Below are positions 55,147 through 63,805 of a DNA stretch of 64,000 nt, one piece after another. A program made the position numbers and the translations under genes. The notes beneath the pieces are model-generated. The model saw nothing but the letters and a program-made list of their open reading frames with translations. It was not told the DNA's origin and ran no database searches. The stretch lies in the NCBI RefSeq assembly GCF_040256395.1, contig NZ_CP158299.1, forward strand, positions 1,331,501 through 1,395,500, read 5' to 3'. Within the stretch, counting starts at the first letter, position 1, and every line of letters begins with the position of its first letter. The stretch comes from Deinococcus sonorensis KR-87. Lineage in GTDB: Bacteria; Deinococcota; Deinococci; Deinococcales; Deinococcaceae.

Positions 55147-56001
55147 TCAGCGCAACAGGTGCCGCTCAAAGGCACGCAAATTGCGCTCCTCTGCGGGGGT
55201 CGCGAAGACAGCAAACACCACCTCGTCAAACACGTTGTCATACGGCCCCTGAAGCAATTGCGCAAACACTCCAGCGACATGCTCCGGATCATTTCGGAAG
55301 GCCCCGCAGCCCCATGCTCCCAGGATCAGTCGGCTGCAGCGATGATGGGCGAAAAGGGCCAGCACCAGCGCTGCGCGCTGTGCGAGCGCCGCCTCTGCAG
55401 CAGGACGAAGCTGCGCCAACTCCTGTTCGCTGAGGTTGCGGAGGTTGGGGGCCGCTGCCGTCAGGACATCAAAATGCGCGGGGGAAGCCAGCCAGGCTCC
55501 AGCGGCATCCCGGAGGATCGGCACGTCCCGAGAGAAGATCAACTGGTCGCTGTACAGTCGGTTTCCCGCCTGCTGATGAGACGCGTAATACGCGGGGTAC
55601 TGCAGCAGGGCAGAGTACAGACCACTTGCACGGGCGAGACTTTCCTCCTGCGCCGCGGAACCGGTGAGGAACCCACCTCCTGGGTTGGTCGCCGAAGCGA
55701 AGTTCAGGGCCGCAACCGGCACCCGGCTCTCCGTCAGCATCCTGTGGGCGGCCGCCAGAGTGGTTTCGCGCGTGACGGAGATGCGGGTGTGGCCGGTAGC
55801 GTGTTGCGTAGGGGGCAGTTTGCTCAGCGCCTGCGTTTCAGCAGCACTGTAATGGCGTGTTCCCGCAGCGAGCCGATCCAGATCCGGCTGCAGCCAGACG
55901 TACCCGGCGGGTCCTTCATAACCGCCCTGGTTGAGGATGTCGACGATGGTGTGCGCCTCTGCGATCAGGGCCTGACGATTGATGGGGGGAAACTGGGTCA
56001 T
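55147..56001 (-). CDS. Microbial poly(ADP-ribose) glycohydrolase-like protein (TIGR02452)
   Basis: A 284-aa macrodomain-type PARG of the TIGR02452 family. The catalytic signature is GGGFLTGSAAQEESL near residues 120-134, with the tandem glutamates that cleave ribosyl bonds, after the LNFASATNP phosphate-binding segment. The C-terminal LILGAWGCGAFRNDP is also diagnostic. It removes ADP-ribose polymers from proteins and possibly DNA ends. The stop is 9 bp from the IS end, so its downstream region was lost. An upstream region of about 270 nt separates it from the next gene. Confidence 0.88.
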   Translation of the reverse strand: MTQFPPINRQALIAEAHTIVDILNQGGYEGPAGYVWLQPDLDRLAAGTRHYSAAETQALSKLPPTQHATGHTRISVTRETTLAAAHRMLTESRVPVAALNFASATNPGGGFLTGSAAQEESLARASGLYSALLQYPAYYASHQQAGNRLYSDQLIFSRDVPILRDAAGAWLASPAHFDVLTAAAPNLRNLSEQELAQLRPAAEAALAQRAALVLALFAHHRCSRLILGAWGCGAFRNDPEHVAGVFAQLLQGPYDNVFDEVVFAVFATPAEERNLRAFERHLLR

Positions 56002-56275
56002 TAGCGCTTCCTTTGTAGGGTGCTGAAGATGGGAGAGGTGTGGACGTGAATACGTGCGCCGGACTCTGTTCTCTGTTCTGCGTTTCAAATTCTGTGGAAC
56101 TGGCTGGTTGCCCTCCTTCCCGGTGAACTGCTCTGGCGCACAAGCGGCTCAGCAGAACGAACACGAATGGTGGAGCAGAGGAGGCACCCAGTCGGTGCTG
56201 CATGGACTGTCGGCCACGGTTCCCAGGTGACTTCTCTCCTGAAAGGGTTCGACCGGTCTCCTCACCTCCTGAAGC

Positions 56276-56746
56276 TCAACCGTCATCCGTGAAGCGGTAG
56301 GTGTGCCCTGCCTCCACCGCTTCCAACACGCCCTCTTCCGCCCATCGGCGCGCGTACGCCAGAAGCACCGGATAGCTGGCCCACACGCCAAACTCGGCCT
56401 CATGGTCCTGGGTGAGCTGCGCGAGCGCCCAGATGTTGATGTCGTTCATGCTGTCGCCCAGCCAGTCCCACTTGACGGTGTATCCGTCCAGGACGGCCGT
56501 GAAACCGAGTCCGTGGAAGTGGAACGTCAGGCCGGGCAGCTCCCCGACCCAGGGCACCCGGTCCTCCAGGACGTCTTCGATGTGGGCAGCTCCGTACTGC
56601 GCCTCTATCCGCCGAATCACCTCATGGACCAGGGTGTGGTAGCGCCGCACCAGTGCGCGGAACGCCTCAAGGTCGGGAGAAGGAAGGGGAGAGGGCATTC
56701 CCTCAGTGTCGCGCCGTGGTCTGAACGGACGGGTTCGGCTCTCCAT
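56276..56746 (-). CDS. Hypothetical protein, DUF6896-like
   Basis: About 156 aa from ATG 56746 (GGGAGC upstream); a second start at 56698 is possible. The region FRALVRRYHTLVHEVIRR, then FHFHGLGFTAVLDGYTVKWDWLGDSMNDINIWAL resembles the DUF6896 family, to which I assign it tentatively. The C-terminal SYPVLLAYARRWAEEGVLEAV is helical. It lies 53 nt downstream of the pseudokinase operon on the same strand and may be its last gene. Confidence 0.5.
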   Translation of the reverse strand: MESRTRPFRPRRDTEGMPSPLPSPDLEAFRALVRRYHTLVHEVIRRIEAQYGAAHIEDVLEDRVPWVGELPGLTFHFHGLGFTAVLDGYTVKWDWLGDSMNDINIWALAQLTQDHEAEFGVWASYPVLLAYARRWAEEGVLEAVEAGHTYRFTDDG

Positions 56747-56799
56747 GAGGTTGCTCCCTGGTGCCCTGAGTCTTTCCAGAGTCAGCTGACGGCCTGAGT

Positions 56800-59397
56800 T
56801 CAATACGATGGCGAGCAGCCGTCCGTGGAGAAGCTGGGGCCTGGATTCCCGTCGTCCAGCTGGGCGGAGAGGTTCGCCCCGCCGTTGTCGCTGCAGGTGT
56901 TGCCGTACCCGCTTCCGCCGGCCATCTGCTTGTAGAAAATGCCGCCCTTCCCGTTGCCCTCGAGCGTGTTCTCGTTGACGGTGGGTTGGGCCTTCCCCGT
57001 GAGAATCAGGCCGTACAGGGCATTGTTGCTGATGGTGTTGCCGACGACCTCGGGCCGGGCCTGCTCGGCGATCACGATGCCGCTCTGACGGTTATCGGTG
57101 ACCATGTTGCCCCTCAGCTGCGGCTGCGCGTCGCCCCAGACGGAAATACCGGGATTGTCGTTCAGCCGGACCGTGTTGTCCTCCGCCGTGCCGGTGGTGG
57201 CATCCGAGAAGGCGATGCCGTTCGCCCCATTGCGCTCGACCGTGTTGCCGGACAGCGTGGGCGCCGCATACTCCGTCACGCTGATGCCGGCGACGCGGTT
57301 GGCCTGAATGGTGTTGTTCTGGGCCTCGCCCCCACTGTTGTCGAAGTAGGTCAGGCCACTCTGCCGGTTGCCCTGGATGGTGTTCTCGGTGATGGTCGGC
57401 TGCGCGCCTTCCTGGACGCCGACGCCCTGAAGCCGGTTGTCCTCGACCGTGTTGTGCGCGATGGTCGGCGTCGCCGCCCCGTAGACGGTGATGCCGCGGC
57501 CCCGGTTCTGACGGAAGACACTGTCGGTGATGATCGGGTGGGCCGCGCCGAACACGTGCAGTCCGTGCGCCTGATTGGCATTGAAGCGGCTGTCGGAGAT
57601 CTGCCCGCCGCTCTTGTCCTTGAACAGCGCTCCACCGTCACTGTTGCCGTTGAAGCTGACCCCTTTGGCTGTGACCGTGCTGTCGTCGCTGACGTACAGG
57701 CCAAAGGCATTGGCGGTCAGCAGATCGTCAGTCAGTTCAGCATGGCCGCCCTCGGCCACCCACAACCCACTGCCGTAAGCGCCCTCCTCCGAATCCCGCC
57801 GTCCACCGGTCAGGACGACGTTGCTGGCCTCCAGATTGCCCCCGACCTGGTATACGGTCCGGGCGAAAGCGTCTCCCACATGACCGACCGTCAGGTGGCC
57901 GAGCTGGACGTTGGCCCGTTCGAGCACCAGCGTGTCCTCAGCGGAGCGGCCCAGCAGATAGGACGCCCCCTGTCCCGCACCGACGAGGTTGACGTCGCTG
58001 GTCAGGGTCAGCGGCTGATCCAGCCAATACACCCCGGCGGCCAGCGTGACGTTCCCGCCCGCCGCTAGGTGGGTGAGCAGGGCCGCAGTTTCTTCCGGGG
58101 TGTGCAGGAGGGAGGTGTGTGCCCGGCTCACCCACCCGTCCACGCTGTCCGCGCGGACGTGCAGCCAGTCGGCTTGCTCCTCGAGCACCTCCAGGTTCGT
58201 TCCAAACCGCACGACGGTACTGACGGCACTCGTCTCGTCGGGTTGGGTGCGGACGTTAAGCGACTGGGCGGTCACGACGGTGATCGGCAGGGCCACGGGC
58301 ACAAGGGTCGCCGGGGTCGGATCGGCCGTGGTGGCCGACGACCCGTCGGCCACTGCAGTAGACCCTTCCAGGGCCGATGCAGGAGCTGTTGCGGCCTCGG
58401 CGGTCGATGCCGAGGTCCGGGGCCAGAGGGCAGTCAGGCCCAGCAACAGCGCCACACTGACTCCGGCGATTACGGCCACCTTCCGCCATCCTGGGGCAGG
58501 CGGTGGAGGAACTGGAGGTGGGGGCGGGGTGGGTGGGCTCGGCGGGACCGGCTCGGCGACGGGTTCCGGTTCCGCCGGAGGGGCGTCCGGCACTCTCGGC
58601 GGTGTGCTAGAACGGGCCACCCGTTCCAGCACTTCACTGGCACTGATCGCGCGCTGGGCCGGATCCAGGGCCACGGCGGCGTTCAGCGCCGTTCGGACGG
58701 CCTCTGGGACGCCTTCCGGGTACGGGGGCAGCGGCACCCCTTGTGCCCTGGCGCGCGCGGTGGTCGGCACGTGCCCGCTGGCTGCCTCGAAGAGGACGGC
58801 GCCCAGCGCGTATAGGTCCGTCTGCGGCGTGAAGCCGCCCCCACCCAGCCGTTCCGGCGCCTGGTAGCGAGGGTCGTCGTCAGTCTTCTGTCCGATGTCC
58901 TGCAGCGCCCGCTTGCTCAGCCCGAAGCGCTGCAGCCGGACCTGACCGTCCTCACCGAACGCGATCGCTTCCGGGGTGATGGCCGTATGTAGGGCCGCCT
59001 GGGCATGGGTCGCGCCCAGGCCGGCGAACAGCTGCTGTACGCAGACGGTCAGGTCGGTGGGGGAGAGCGGACCTGCTTTCAGCCGCTCTCCGAGGGATTG
59101 GTGGGGATGGTCTTCGACGACCGCATAGACCTCCTGATGCTGGTCGACCAGGTCGGTCACGCGGGCAACGGCTGGGTGACCGACCTGCGCCAGCGCGCGG
59201 GCCGCCCGCAGAAAGGCCTGTCGCGCCCGCTGCCCGGTCGGCGTGTCCGGTTCGGGAGGGCTGAAGCGCTCGATCAGCACCCGGCCCCCCCAGCTGGTCG
59301 TGGCCTGCAGCCAGGCCACATGAGGAGCAGCGTGCAGCACAGCCGTCACGGTGTAATTCCCGGCGACCTGATCGCCGGGGCTGGGGAGGTCATGCAT
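56800..59397 (-). CDS. Membrane pseudokinase with SH3 and parallel beta-helix domains
   Basis: An 865-aa protein. Residues about 12-265 have a protein-kinase fold (DDDPRYQAPERLGGGGFTPQTDLYALGAVLFEAASG), but the glycine loop, the ATP lysine (VLIERF), HRD (LHTAITPEAI) and DFG (QRFG) are all lost, so it is probably catalytically dead. A proline-rich linker and one membrane helix (KVAVIAGVSVALLLGLTALW) follow. An SH3-like module (SLNVRTQPDETSAVSTVVRFG, DGWVS) comes next, then a right-handed beta-helix of NosD/PbH1 repeats (HNTVEDNRLQGVGV, ENTIQGNRQSGLTY, GNTVERNGANGIAF). The outer part probably lies outside the membrane. Start overlaps the upstream stop by 8 bp. Confidence 0.85.
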   Translation of the reverse strand: MHDLPSPGDQVAGNYTVTAVLHAAPHVAWLQATTSWGGRVLIERFSPPEPDTPTGQRARQAFLRAARALAQVGHPAVARVTDLVDQHQEVYAVVEDHPHQSLGERLKAGPLSPTDLTVCVQQLFAGLGATHAQAALHTAITPEAIAFGEDGQVRLQRFGLSKRALQDIGQKTDDDPRYQAPERLGGGGFTPQTDLYALGAVLFEAASGHVPTTARARAQGVPLPPYPEGVPEAVRTALNAAVALDPAQRAISASEVLERVARSSTPPRVPDAPPAEPEPVAEPVPPSPPTPPPPPVPPPPAPGWRKVAVIAGVSVALLLGLTALWPRTSASTAEAATAPASALEGSTAVADGSSATTADPTPATLVPVALPITVVTAQSLNVRTQPDETSAVSTVVRFGTNLEVLEEQADWLHVRADSVDGWVSRAHTSLLHTPEETAALLTHLAAGGNVTLAAGVYWLDQPLTLTSDVNLVGAGQGASYLLGRSAEDTLVLERANVQLGHLTVGHVGDAFARTVYQVGGNLEASNVVLTGGRRDSEEGAYGSGLWVAEGGHAELTDDLLTANAFGLYVSDDSTVTAKGVSFNGNSDGGALFKDKSGGQISDSRFNANQAHGLHVFGAAHPIITDSVFRQNRGRGITVYGAATPTIAHNTVEDNRLQGVGVQEGAQPTITENTIQGNRQSGLTYFDNSGGEAQNNTIQANRVAGISVTEYAAPTLSGNTVERNGANGIAFSDATTGTAEDNTVRLNDNPGISVWGDAQPQLRGNMVTDNRQSGIVIAEQARPEVVGNTISNNALYGLILTGKAQPTVNENTLEGNGKGGIFYKQMAGGSGYGNTCSDNGGANLSAQLDDGNPGPSFSTDGCSPSY

Positions 59398-61948
59398 GGG
59401 CACCTTCTGTCTTGAGGCGAAGCTTGCGTTCGTGCAGGGCCTTCTGGATTTCCGGATGACGGAGCCGGCGGGCGAAGCGCACGGCCTGCTCGCTGCTGCG
59501 CTCATGCTGGATGATGGCCACCAGCACGTTCATCTTGCCGAAGGCGCGTTGTGAGGCCCGCTCACCCTGCCGGCGCAGCCAGCCCTGGAGTGGGCCCCAA
59601 TCGCGCACTCGTGGCGGGAGTCGGTTGACAAACTGCCGGGTGCGCAGCAGCCGGGCGTACCCCTCGTCGTAGGCCAGCGTCTCCAGCATGGAGGTGGTGA
59701 CCTGGGGGTGCTTGATGATTGCCAGCGGCGCGTGTCCCCGATCGGCCAGCCGCTGCAGCGTCGTGGAATTCAAGTTTGGGTTGCTCAGCAACTTGCCCAG
59801 CACAAAGTCGTTGGTGTCGTTCGCCAGGTGGTGCTGGGCTTCGACCGGCAGCAACGGATGGGCGGCGGCATTGCCCCGCACGACCACCTCGCGGTGCTGT
59901 GCCAGACTCGACACCTGCCCGGCCTGGATGGCCGGATGACGCAGCAGGCTGATCAGGATGTCCTCCGGCTGGTCCGGCAAGCGGAGCATCACGGTGATGG
60001 CCTCGACCTCCAGGTCCTCCCGTTTGGTCAGCGCCAGACGGATCGTGGGATCACTGTCCAGCGCCAGCTGGCGCTGCAGACGCTCAGACAGCTGCCTGCG
60101 CTTGACCAGGGCCTGCCGGACCTCCACTTCCACGTCGCCACTCAGGGCCATCAGGGTGTCCTCAGCGGTGGCGCGGTGCCGGGCCACCTGGCGGCGCACG
60201 CCCAGCGAGTCGCTGCCCGCCAGCGCGCTTAGGGCTTCGGGGGAGGTTTCGGGGTGCTTGGCCTCGTGATACTCCATGTCGTGCAGCGCCGCGCGAACTT
60301 CTCCGTAAAGGGGGTGGCGCCGGATGACCGGGCGCAACGGCTGTTCCGGCAGTCGCCGCTGGAGCGCACCTTTCGGCGCGCTGGGGTTCAGGATCACCGA
60401 CAGGCGCACGTCCTCGAAGGTGTCGTCGCTGAGCTGCTCCAGCAGGTCGGCGGGCGTGCGGGGGTGTCGGCTGAGCGCCTGGCGGACGCGGACGTCGTGA
60501 CGAGAGACCTGGGCCAGCGTCGCCGCGGCCGCCTCGGGATCGGCGATCAGTGCCAGCCGGCGGACATCCGGGGCCGGGTCCGAAGCCAGCGCCTGCCGGG
60601 CCTCGGCCGGCAGGTCGTGATGCAGGGCCGCTTGTGCGCGGATTTGCGGGTGGCGGTCCGTCGCCAGCGCCTCGAGCACTTCTGGCGGTAGTGTCGGATG
60701 GCTGAGCACCGCGAGTTTCATCAGGCGTTTGCGGCTGGCCACGGCGGCGAGCAGCTCGGGCTTGCTGAGCGGGCGACGCAGGCGCGCCACGGTCGAGACC
60801 CGCGGCTGCTCGTCCGCGATCAACCTGGGCCAGGTGTGCTCGCTGGTCAGGGGATGGGCGGCCACCGCGGCCCGCACCGAGACGCGCGGGTCGGTGGCCA
60901 GCTGCTCGAGCGCCTCCGGGGGCGTACCGGGGTTGCGCGCCACCTGCAGACGCACGCTTGGCTCGCCGTCGTGCGCCAGCGTAACCAGCAGCTCGGTGGG
61001 GGCGTGCGGATGGGCTGCCACCAGCTCGCGGATCACCTCTTGATCCTCGTGCTCCATCAGGCGTTGCAGGTCGCCCGGAGTCGCGTTCGGGTTCTCCGCC
61101 ACGCAGGCCCGCACCCACCAGTCGGGGTCCTGGCTCAGCTGTCGCCTTCGTTCCGGGTGCAGCCCCGGATTGCGGGCGATGGCCGCGCGGATCACCCAGT
61201 CGGGCGAGTCGATCAGCTGCCGGAAGGTCGAGTCCGACGCCGGGCAGCGTTCCAGCCGCTCCAGCAGGGTTTCCCGTGCCTGACCGTACGGGTGCTGCTC
61301 ATCGAGCCAGGTGAGCCAGTGGAGCGGCACCTGCCGGGCGTGCGCCGCGGTTCTCTGGAGGGCGACATGCTCCTGGACGAGCTGCCATTCCTCGTCGGTG
61401 TAGGTCACGTCGGGCTCCCGGCTGCGGAGTTTCCGGCGGACACTCTCGACGGTCGGGGAGGGGTCGGGCTCGCTTGGAGTGGTCGGCGGAGCGCTGGGTG
61501 CGTGGCTGGCCAGCACCCCGGTCGCCCGCCAGCGCAGCATCCGCGGCACGCTGCTGTCCTGGCTGAGATATTGCGCCAACGAGAGGTCGCTGCGGGCCAG
61601 GGCCAGAAGCCACTCGGTGCCCCTGGTGCGTTGGTGCCGCAGGACGCTCCGGCTGTGGCCGGTCATCACCAGGTACCGCAGCGCCCGGTCGGTGGTGTGG
61701 ATGTTCCGGGCTGCGACGTCAGCCGCCCAGGGCCCCTGCTGGGACAGCCAGTCGAGCTGCTCGGGGGTCAGGCTGGAGGGCCGCCCTTCCGCGCTTTCCA
61801 GCAGGTGCTTGAGGAGGGGCGGCATGGTGGAGTGCGTCCGGGCCGCCTCGCGGATCCTGGCGTCCGGACAGGTCGCCAGGGCCACCAGCCTTGCCGGGCT
61901 CGGAGGGTTGGCCTGCGCCAGTTCCTGCAGGGGAGTCAGGCTGGCCAT
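59390..61948 (-). CDS. Large LRV/HEAT-type alpha-solenoid protein
   Basis: An 852-aa soluble protein made almost entirely of about 22-25-residue helical repeats of the leucine-rich-repeat-variant/HEAT type. Examples are LVAAHPHAPTELLVTLAHDGEPSVRLQVARNPGTPPEALEQLATDP and VLSHPTLPPEVLEALATDRHPQIRAQAALHHDLP. Such solenoids act as binding scaffolds. There is no signal peptide or enzymatic motif. It starts 1 nt after the MotB-like stop (TGATATG) and overlaps the pseudokinase, so it is co-translated with the channel genes and could link the channel to the kinase-like protein. Confidence 0.82.
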   Translation of the reverse strand: MASLTPLQELAQANPPSPARLVALATCPDARIREAARTHSTMPPLLKHLLESAEGRPSSLTPEQLDWLSQQGPWAADVAARNIHTTDRALRYLVMTGHSRSVLRHQRTRGTEWLLALARSDLSLAQYLSQDSSVPRMLRWRATGVLASHAPSAPPTTPSEPDPSPTVESVRRKLRSREPDVTYTDEEWQLVQEHVALQRTAAHARQVPLHWLTWLDEQHPYGQARETLLERLERCPASDSTFRQLIDSPDWVIRAAIARNPGLHPERRRQLSQDPDWWVRACVAENPNATPGDLQRLMEHEDQEVIRELVAAHPHAPTELLVTLAHDGEPSVRLQVARNPGTPPEALEQLATDPRVSVRAAVAAHPLTSEHTWPRLIADEQPRVSTVARLRRPLSKPELLAAVASRKRLMKLAVLSHPTLPPEVLEALATDRHPQIRAQAALHHDLPAEARQALASDPAPDVRRLALIADPEAAAATLAQVSRHDVRVRQALSRHPRTPADLLEQLSDDTFEDVRLSVILNPSAPKGALQRRLPEQPLRPVIRRHPLYGEVRAALHDMEYHEAKHPETSPEALSALAGSDSLGVRRQVARHRATAEDTLMALSGDVEVEVRQALVKRRQLSERLQRQLALDSDPTIRLALTKREDLEVEAITVMLRLPDQPEDILISLLRHPAIQAGQVSSLAQHREVVVRGNAAAHPLLPVEAQHHLANDTNDFVLGKLLSNPNLNSTTLQRLADRGHAPLAIIKHPQVTTSMLETLAYDEGYARLLRTRQFVNRLPPRVRDWGPLQGWLRRQGERASQRAFGKMNVLVAIIQHERSSEQAVRFARRLRHPEIQKALHERKLRLKTEGAHA

Positions 61949-61949
61949 A

Positions 61950-62555
61950 TCAGTTGGTGAGCTTCTGGGCGTACTCCACGACGATCTCCACCCGCTCGTT
62001 GCGCGGATCGAACTTCACCCCGTCGAACGGCGTCTGTCCGCCGCGCGCCGCCACCGCCAGGCGGTTGGGGCTGATGCCGCCCTTGACGTAGAACGCCTCT
62101 GCCACCGCGCTGGCCCGCCCGGCCGACAGCGACCAGCGCTCGGGCGTGTTCGGCTGGGACGTCTGGGTGTGCCCCTCGATCCGGACCCGCTTCCATTCGG
62201 CACGCTCGGCGCGCAGTACGCGTGCGAAGGCCACCAGGACCTGCTGGCCGGTGGGGCTCAGCTGGTCCGTGTCCCCCAGGAACATCTGCTGGGCCGGAAA
62301 CACCCAGCGCTGAGCGCCGGGCGGGTCGTTGCGCTGGGCAGGGGAGAGCAGGAGGGGCCTGGCCGGCAACGGGGCGGCCCGCACCGCGGCGACGACCCGG
62401 TCCTGAGCCTTGCGGTACTTCACCTGCTCCCAGCCGGCCTGGCCGACCGCCAGGATGCCGCCGACGAAGAACACCAGCACGAACACCATGTTGAGGGCCA
62501 GATCGCTGAACGCGATGTAGGGATTGCTGTCGGACTGAAGTCGGGAAAGGCTCAT
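61950..62555 (-). CDS. MotB/ZorB-like OmpA-domain protein
   Basis: A 201-aa protein. A short cytoplasmic N-terminus leads to one membrane helix with an essential-looking acidic residue (AFSDLALNMVFVLVFFVGG, Asp18), as in MotB, TolR and ZorB, where it carries the proton or sodium ion. The C-terminal half is an OmpA-like peptidoglycan-binding domain (VRIEGHTQTSQPN, WSLSAGRASAVAEAFYVKG, ERVEIVVEY). It is 11 nt downstream of the MotA-like gene. Together they should form a cell-wall-anchored ion-driven motor. Confidence 0.85.
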   Translation of the reverse strand: MSLSRLQSDSNPYIAFSDLALNMVFVLVFFVGGILAVGQAGWEQVKYRKAQDRVVAAVRAAPLPARPLLLSPAQRNDPPGAQRWVFPAQQMFLGDTDQLSPTGQQVLVAFARVLRAERAEWKRVRIEGHTQTSQPNTPERWSLSAGRASAVAEAFYVKGGISPNRLAVAARGGQTPFDGVKFDPRNERVEIVVEYAQKLTN

Positions 62556-62566
62556 GGAATGGCGCT

Positions 62567-63802
62567 TCAGTCGTTGCCGGCCGGCACGGATTCGCCGCGT
62601 GCCAGGGTCCGGGTGAGCGTCTCGAAGTTGCGGTCCAGCCGGGCTCCGTAATTGCTCTGCTCGGTCCGGAACACGTCGCCGGCCTCCTCGAACGACTTGC
62701 TGGCGCGGCTCAGGCCGTCCCCCACCGTCTGGACGCGTTCCAGCAGGCGGTCGGTGTTGGTGGTGAGCGTGTCCTGCAGCCGTTCGATGGTGGTCGCCTG
62801 CTGGGTGAGGCGGTCGCCCAGCTCCCGGCTGTTGACCCGCAGCGAGGTCGCGGCTGCCTCCTGGGCCTGCACGAGGTCATTGACGCCGGTGCTCAGCCCC
62901 TCGGTCAGGGCCGCGACCGACTGGTCCATGCTGGTGAACACCTGGGAGATCTGCTGGCTGGTGTTCGCCAAGTTGCTCAGGCTGTGGTCCAGGGTTTCGC
63001 CGGCCCGGCCCAGCACGCTCTCGAGCTGCCCGGCCACCTCCTGCAGCCGCTTGTGGATGTCCTGGAAGCTGTTGCCCGCGTCGCGCAGGTAGCGGCCCAT
63101 GCGTTCCATCTGCCCGCTGATCGCGCGCGGAAACACCGCCGGCACCAGCTCGGCGTGGACGAACATCGAGAGCTCGTCCTGCAGCGCCTCCTGCTGGCGT
63201 ACCGCCAGGCTGTACAGCACGCCGCTGCTCAGCGAGAGCAGGATGCCCCACAGGCTGGCCCCGAAGGCGCCGCGCATGACGTTCATGGTGCTGCCCAGCG
63301 CGCGGGCCAGGTCGCCGGGATCCGCCGCGGACGCGGCATTGCGGATCGGTTCGACCAGGCTGCCGATCGAGCCGGCCAGGCCCATCACGGTACCGAGCAG
63401 GCCCGACAGCATCAGCAGGTTCGGGATGTTGCGGGCGGCCGCGAGCGGCGACTCACTGGCCGCCGTGATCGCCTGCGTGGCCGCCTGCACGTCCGGGGTG
63501 GCCAGGGTGCGGGCGCGGGTGACGGCCACGACGGCGCGGCGCACGGCGCTGCCTTTCGGGAAGGTTTCCACGGCGGCGCGCACGTCCTCCGCCGTCTCGT
63601 CGGACTCGGGCGGGTCGTCGGTGTCGAGGGCCGGCTGAAGCTTTTCGCGGACCAGCTTCAGGTGATCGCGCTCCTGCCGGCGCAGCTGGGCGGCAGCCAG
63701 CAGGGCCCGGATGAACACGAGGCTCAGCGGCAGCATGCACAGCAGCAGGGCGAGCCAGCCTTCGAGCCGCAGGTTCAGGAACGCCGAAAAGAAGTCGTTC
63801 AC
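62567..63802 (-). CDS. MotA/TolQ/ZorA-like channel protein with long helical tail
   Basis: A 411-aa protein. One membrane helix lies near residues 15-38, and two more near 127-150 (NLLMLSGLLGTVMGLAGSIGSL) and 180-202 (FGASLWGILLSLSSGVLYSLAV); these last are the conserved MotA/ExbB proton-channel pair with Thr/Gly-rich lining. The C-terminal 200 residues are a continuous predicted helix or coiled coil (MERMGRYLRDAGNSF, LTQQATTIERLQDTLTTNTDRLLERVQTVG), reminiscent of the long cytoplasmic tail of ZorA. TolQ/ExbB proteins lack such a tail. It starts 3 nt after the upstream stop. Confidence 0.85.
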   Translation of the reverse strand: MNDFFSAFLNLRLEGWLALLLCMLPLSLVFIRALLAAAQLRRQERDHLKLVREKLQPALDTDDPPESDETAEDVRAAVETFPKGSAVRRAVVAVTRARTLATPDVQAATQAITAASESPLAAARNIPNLLMLSGLLGTVMGLAGSIGSLVEPIRNAASAADPGDLARALGSTMNVMRGAFGASLWGILLSLSSGVLYSLAVRQQEALQDELSMFVHAELVPAVFPRAISGQMERMGRYLRDAGNSFQDIHKRLQEVAGQLESVLGRAGETLDHSLSNLANTSQQISQVFTSMDQSVAALTEGLSTGVNDLVQAQEAAATSLRVNSRELGDRLTQQATTIERLQDTLTTNTDRLLERVQTVGDGLSRASKSFEEAGDVFRTEQSNYGARLDRNFETLTRTLARGESVPAGND

Positions 63803-63805
63803 GGC

